Shown here in pieces: positions 61,142 to 64,000 of a stretch of DNA of 64,000 nucleotides. Under the pieces are notes generated by a model that saw only the letters and a list, made by a program, of their open reading frames with translations, was not told the DNA's origin and ran no database searches. Numbering within the stretch: position 1 is the first letter of the stretch; each line of letters begins with the position of its first letter. The stretch spans positions 1,860,001 to 1,924,000 of the forward strand of contig NZ_JBISCD010000040.1 of the NCBI RefSeq assembly GCF_044386045.1, in the 5' to 3' direction. The stretch is from Thalassobellus sediminis. Lineage in GTDB: Bacteria > Bacteroidota > Bacteroidia > Flavobacteriales > Flavobacteriaceae. The position numbers and the translations under genes were made by a program.

Positions 61142-62113
61142 TTACTTTGAACTCATGTTATTTAATTTCCGTTCATTATTCAGAATAGTACTAACAGCCT
61201 GTTTGTATTTAAACGGATTTGTTGCCTTTTTTATAGCTTTATAAGTCTTTTGAGGATTAGAACACGATTGTGAAAAGAATTCCCAAAAGCCCAACATTTT
61301 CATTTTAATAGGTGTTGGTCCAGAAAGATAATCATCGTATTGGGTGTAAATAGTGTTGTGGAATTCCTCAAAAATATCCCAACGGTTTTTCGGGTATTCT
61401 GTCGTGTCGTTTTTTATCATTTGAGGTAGAAATGGGTCGGCAATTAATCCGCGACCAATCATAAAATGATCCAAACTCGGGAAACGTGCCTGCATGCTTT
61501 TAAAAGCCTCTACACTTGTAATGTCTCCGTTATAATATAATTTGTGTTTCGTGCTGGTAATACAACGCTCAAAAGCATCCAGATCTACAGGGCCTTTGTA
61601 CAATTGCTTTCCTATTCGGGCATGAATAGCAATGTTTTTTAACGGATATGCATCTAAAATAGGGAAGACCTCTAATATTTCTTCAGCATTCTCATAACCC
61701 ATACGCATTTTCATAGATACCAAAATATCGGTTTCCTTGTGAGCGCGATCTAATATAGTATTAATTTTTTCAGGATTACAAATCAATCCCGAACCCATGC
61801 CAGACTTAGCAACCATAGGATATGGGCAACCTAAATTCCAATTTAATTCTTTATAACCCAAGCTTTGCACATACTTAGCAACAAACAAAAACTCCTCAGC
61901 ATCGTTGGTAATAATTTGCGGAATAACCTCTAATGTGGTATTGTTTTCTGGTAGTAAATCGTTTTCATACGACGCTTTAATTTTAAACTTGCCATTAAGC
62001 CTAATATAGGGCGAATAAAACGTATCAATACCCCCAAAATAATGATGGAACGCATTACGAAACCTAAAATCTGTAAAGCCTTGTAATGGTGATGAAAGTA
62101 ATGTAAAACCCAT
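61142..62113 (-). CDS. tRNA-dihydrouridine synthase family protein
   Basis: The 323-residue protein is a TIM-barrel flavoprotein of the Dus family: LLSSPLQGFTDFRFRNAF, LNWNLGCPYPMVAKSGMGSG (catalytic Cys96), VSMKMRMGYE and HFMIGRGLIADPF. It reduces uridines in tRNA D-loops; which position is not clear (DusC-like by size). Confidence 0.9.
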   Translation of the reverse strand: MGFTLLSSPLQGFTDFRFRNAFHHYFGGIDTFYSPYIRLNGKFKIKASYENDLLPENNTTLEVIPQIITNDAEEFLFVAKYVQSLGYKELNWNLGCPYPMVAKSGMGSGLICNPEKINTILDRAHKETDILVSMKMRMGYENAEEILEVFPILDAYPLKNIAIHARIGKQLYKGPVDLDAFERCITSTKHKLYYNGDITSVEAFKSMQARFPSLDHFMIGRGLIADPFLPQMIKNDTTEYPKNRWDIFEEFHNTIYTQYDDYLSGPTPIKMKMLGFWEFFSQSCSNPQKTYKAIKKATNPFKYKQAVSTILNNERKLNNMSSK

Positions 62114-62158
62114 GTATTATTTATGTGACGCAAAGATAAACTATATTTTGTTTTTTGT

Positions 62159-62236
62159 GCGTTTTAACACGCTTTCACTACTCGCTCCCTCCCGAAAAAG
62201 TCGGGGAGCTCAAACAGGCCGTTCAATCGTTAACGC
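62159..62236. repeat. Extragenic REP-like element, copy 2
   Basis: It is bounded by GCGTT and AACGC, as in copy 1. Shared segments are CTTTCACTACTCG and GAGCTCAAACAG followed by CCGTT. An inner inverted pair, GCTCC and GGAGC with CCGA and TCGG inside, makes a hairpin over AAAAAG. It lies 46 nt upstream of the Dus gene. Confidence 0.75.
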
Positions 62237-62324
62237 AATCATCTGCTGAGGTCGTTTTATAGCTAAATATAGATTGGTTTGTTTGCTATATAGTTACAGA
62301 AAAAAGTGAATTTTTTTTAAGGTT

Positions 62325-62864
62325 TTACTTTATCCAAAGTTCTAATGCTTCAGCCGAATTATAGAAATCTATAATTTCTAGGTAGTCAATAAACATTCCA
62401 AATTCTTTTGAAATTTGTCCCTCATATGAAGAAGCAATTTGTATTTTTATTGGGTTCACGCCATCACTGTCAAAAACTATAAATTTCATACCATGCAACC
62501 ATTGGTTGAAACGGTAATTGTTGGTTCTTTTTATTTTACCATCAGCAATAAGGAAAAAACCATCAGACATTTCATCCTGTGTTTTCATAAAAGCATTCAT
62601 TACATATTTTCCCTTTGGTAATGTAATTTCGGTGGTAGCCATAGCCGCTTCCGATAAAAGTTTTATTACCTTATCTCCTCTTGTTCCTGCTTCACTATAT
62701 ATTTTAGCCTCAGATAACATCATATCTTCAGCTTCAATTAAAATTTTGTATGGTTTTTTTGTGTTTAATTTTTCTGATTTCTTTTCATGATTAGAGCATG
62801 AAAATAAAGTCAATACTATTAAAACTAAAAGAGACTGAATTAATGTTTTTGTAGAGTTAATCAT
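62325..62864 (-). CDS. Lipoprotein with carbohydrate-binding-like beta-sandwich
   Basis: The 179-residue protein has a lipobox (LTLFSC, Cys23). The body shows KILIEAEDMMLSEAKIYSEA, TTEITLPKGKYVMNAFMKTQ and FGMFIDYLEIIDF, resembling CBM6/CBM35-type galactose-binding domains. It may bind glycan at the cell surface. Confidence in the fold is moderate. Confidence 0.7.
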   Translation of the reverse strand: MINSTKTLIQSLLVLIVLTLFSCSNHEKKSEKLNTKKPYKILIEAEDMMLSEAKIYSEAGTRGDKVIKLLSEAAMATTEITLPKGKYVMNAFMKTQDEMSDGFFLIADGKIKRTNNYRFNQWLHGMKFIVFDSDGVNPIKIQIASSYEGQISKEFGMFIDYLEIIDFYNSAEALELWIK

Positions 62865-62948
62865 TATATTTTTTATGTTAAGTTTTCTGTTAAGACAAAA
62901 ATAGTATTTCTGTTTTTGTTTTAATCATTTAAGGTTTATTTGTTTTTA

Positions 62949-63072
62949 AGGCTAGCGCTAGTTTGTAACGAATTCCAGTAGCGAACATTTTCGAGGTATT
63001 TGTCATTTCGACTAAAAGGAGAAATCACATAACATGGACAACTAATGCGATTCCTTTTGCCTCGGAATGACA
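62949..63072. repeat. Palindromic extragenic element with TGTCATTTCGA/TCGGAATGACA ends
   Basis: The core 63001-63072 has imperfect inverted arms of about 25 bases (GTCATTTCGACTAAAAGGAG against CCTTTTGCCTCGGAATGAC). Elements of this kind are scattered through flavobacterial genomes. The left part contains the 10-bp palindrome CTAGCGCTAG (62952-62961). Confidence 0.65.
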
Positions 63073-63082
63073 TAGTGTGTAT

Positions 63083-63613
63083 TTAAATCAATTCAATTTT
63101 ATCAATTATAAGTTTAAAATTTTCATTTTTTTTATTACCAATTAAAAACACAATTTGCTCAATAAAATCATGTGAAAAATTAGGTGTATTAAGACGTCTT
63201 CCTCTAAATGAAGGATACATATCTTTCAAAGCAATTTCTACTGTTTGCCACTCATTGATAGTTGAAAATGTGGTGATATAAGAATAATAGTTACTTGTCT
63301 TATCCTTAATTCTAAACTGATAATTCTTGCCATCACCTTTCAGTCTAATTTTCATAGACCTGTATTTTGTTACTTCAGTTTTTTTAAACTGATATTGAAC
63401 TGATGAGAAACCACCATTGTTCTCTAAAGAAACCTGTCCTTTAAATACACCAAAACCATCAGCGTTCAGTTTAAATTCACTTGACGATAAGCCTCCCATA
63501 ACAACATCATCTACAACATTCCAATTTTTAATGTCTGCTTCTTTGTTAAAATCAAAAATCATTTTGGAGTTTAGTCTGTTTAATAAAATTAGTGTAATCA
63601 TAATATATTTCAT
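63083..63613 (-). CDS. CIA30 family (complex I intermediate-associated protein 30-like) protein
   Basis: The 176-residue protein has FDFNKEADIKNWNVVDDVVM, GGLSSSEF, NNGGFSSVQYQF and KDMYPSFRGRRLNTPNF, the CIA30 jelly-roll signature. In bacteria these proteins are not linked to a complex I assembly role and their function is unknown. The N-terminal hydrophobic stretch (to about residue 17) may be a signal peptide; internal starts at M5 or M18 are possible. Confidence 0.8.
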   Translation of the reverse strand: MKYIMITLILLNRLNSKMIFDFNKEADIKNWNVVDDVVMGGLSSSEFKLNADGFGVFKGQVSLENNGGFSSVQYQFKKTEVTKYRSMKIRLKGDGKNYQFRIKDKTSNYYSYITTFSTINEWQTVEIALKDMYPSFRGRRLNTPNFSHDFIEQIVFLIGNKKNENFKLIIDKIELI

Positions 63614-63769
63614 TATTAAATAATATTGTTGTTATCATGATTATTAAAAAACATTTTGGATAAATCGATAAGATTTTTGTAGTTTTTATTTGGTTGGTCT
63701 TAATAAATCTAAATTGTATTTATACGAAATTAGCATACCAATAGCTAACATTTACTAAGTTATGATTTC

Positions 63770-63928
63770 TTAGAAGCATGTTCCAGGTATGGGTTTTTCA
63801 ATACAATTTCCATCCCCAAAACAAACTGTTTCTGTTTCGCAACCACCTTCTTGCTTGGTGCAAGAAATAAAGCTTAGGGTTATAATTGCTAAAATAATTA
63901 TGTGTTTTAATTTAGATAATGTCTTCAT
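63770..63928 (-). CDS. Small cysteine-rich lipoprotein
   Basis: The ATG at 63928-63926 opens a 52-residue frame. A basic N-terminus and hydrophobic helix end in a lipobox, SFISC (Cys23), followed by a short mature part with four more Cys (30, 36, 42, 51) and the motif CFGDGNCIEKPIPGTC. It looks like a surface-exposed, possibly disulfide-bonded peptide. No family is recognised. The stop is TAA at 63772-63770. Confidence 0.7.
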   Translation of the reverse strand: MKTLSKLKHIIILAIITLSFISCTKQEGGCETETVCFGDGNCIEKPIPGTCF

Positions 63929-63978
63929 TTGTTTTTTTATTTAAGAATATGTCGTTTATAATTATAGCTTAAGGTATT

Positions 63979-63997
63979 GATATGAAATCGTTTTAAT
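63979..63997 (+). repeat. 19-nt identical copy of part of the 17154-17246 repeat
   Basis: GATATGAAATCGTTTTAAT matches 17177-17195 base for base. The element continues past the window edge. Confidence 0.55.
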
Positions 63998-64000
63998 ATT

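Overview
The window reads as the chromosome of a low-GC, probably marine member of Bacteroidota, class Flavobacteriia. The evidence is a TonB-dependent receptor with a carboxypeptidase-like N-terminal domain, a type IX secretion (T9SS) C-terminal sorting domain, many flavobacterial DUF families (DUF2851, DUF3467, DUF4369, DUF6249, 2TM), promoters of the Bacteroidota form TTG-N17-19-TAnnTTTG, and a 1270-residue RpoB that looks flavobacterial. No rRNA operon, CRISPR array, prophage or intact insertion sequence was seen.

Layout. 1-4.6 kb: an ECF sigma factor, a membrane protein and a cut-off S41 protease on the minus strand, then a TonB-dependent receptor. 4.7-12 kb: an unusual M61 peptidase-amidohydrolase fusion, a 2-keto-3-deoxygluconate-type kinase, a GH1 beta-glucosidase and a GPH-family sugar transporter. 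12.3-17.2 kb: a TonB protein and a signalling cluster (TPR protein, LytS-type kinase carrying a C-terminal 2TM domain, three free-standing 2TM proteins, LytTR response regulator). 17.2-22.3 kb: a minus-strand glycan-active cluster (GH26 with a lyase-like C-terminal domain, double DUF1080 protein, DUF3089 lipoprotein), with a decayed copy of the DUF1080 3' end. 22.4-30.9 kb: DUF2851, a cysteine-rich T9SS beta-helix/ricin protein, PspC and a K+ channel, an alanine symporter, an HhH protein and an acyl-CoA dehydrogenase.

30.9-46.3 kb is the core information-processing block: rpsU, xerC-type recombinase, hpf, tRNA-Thr/Tyr/Gly/Thr, tuf, tRNA-Trp, secE, nusG, rplKAJL, rpoBC and a DUF3467 gene. Its tRNA-tuf-secE-nusG-rpl-rpo order is widely conserved in bacteria. 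46.3-64 kb holds prfC, idi, a QueD/PTPS homologue, manA, a second identical tRNA-Thr, several envelope proteins, a D-Ala-D-Ala dipeptidase, a second ECF sigma operon, a DEAD-box helicase, a serine hydrolase, a frameshifted YkgJ-type gene, FKBP and WYL proteins, a Dus enzyme and small lipoproteins.

The least ordinary items are the kinase-2TM array, the M61-amidohydrolase fusion, the GH26-lyase-like fusion, two gene-free stretches that look like small RNA or leader transcription units (about 51.4 and 52.8 kb), a long hairpin between rplL and rpoB, and several families of short palindromic dispersed repeats. All family assignments were made by reading motifs, with no database search.
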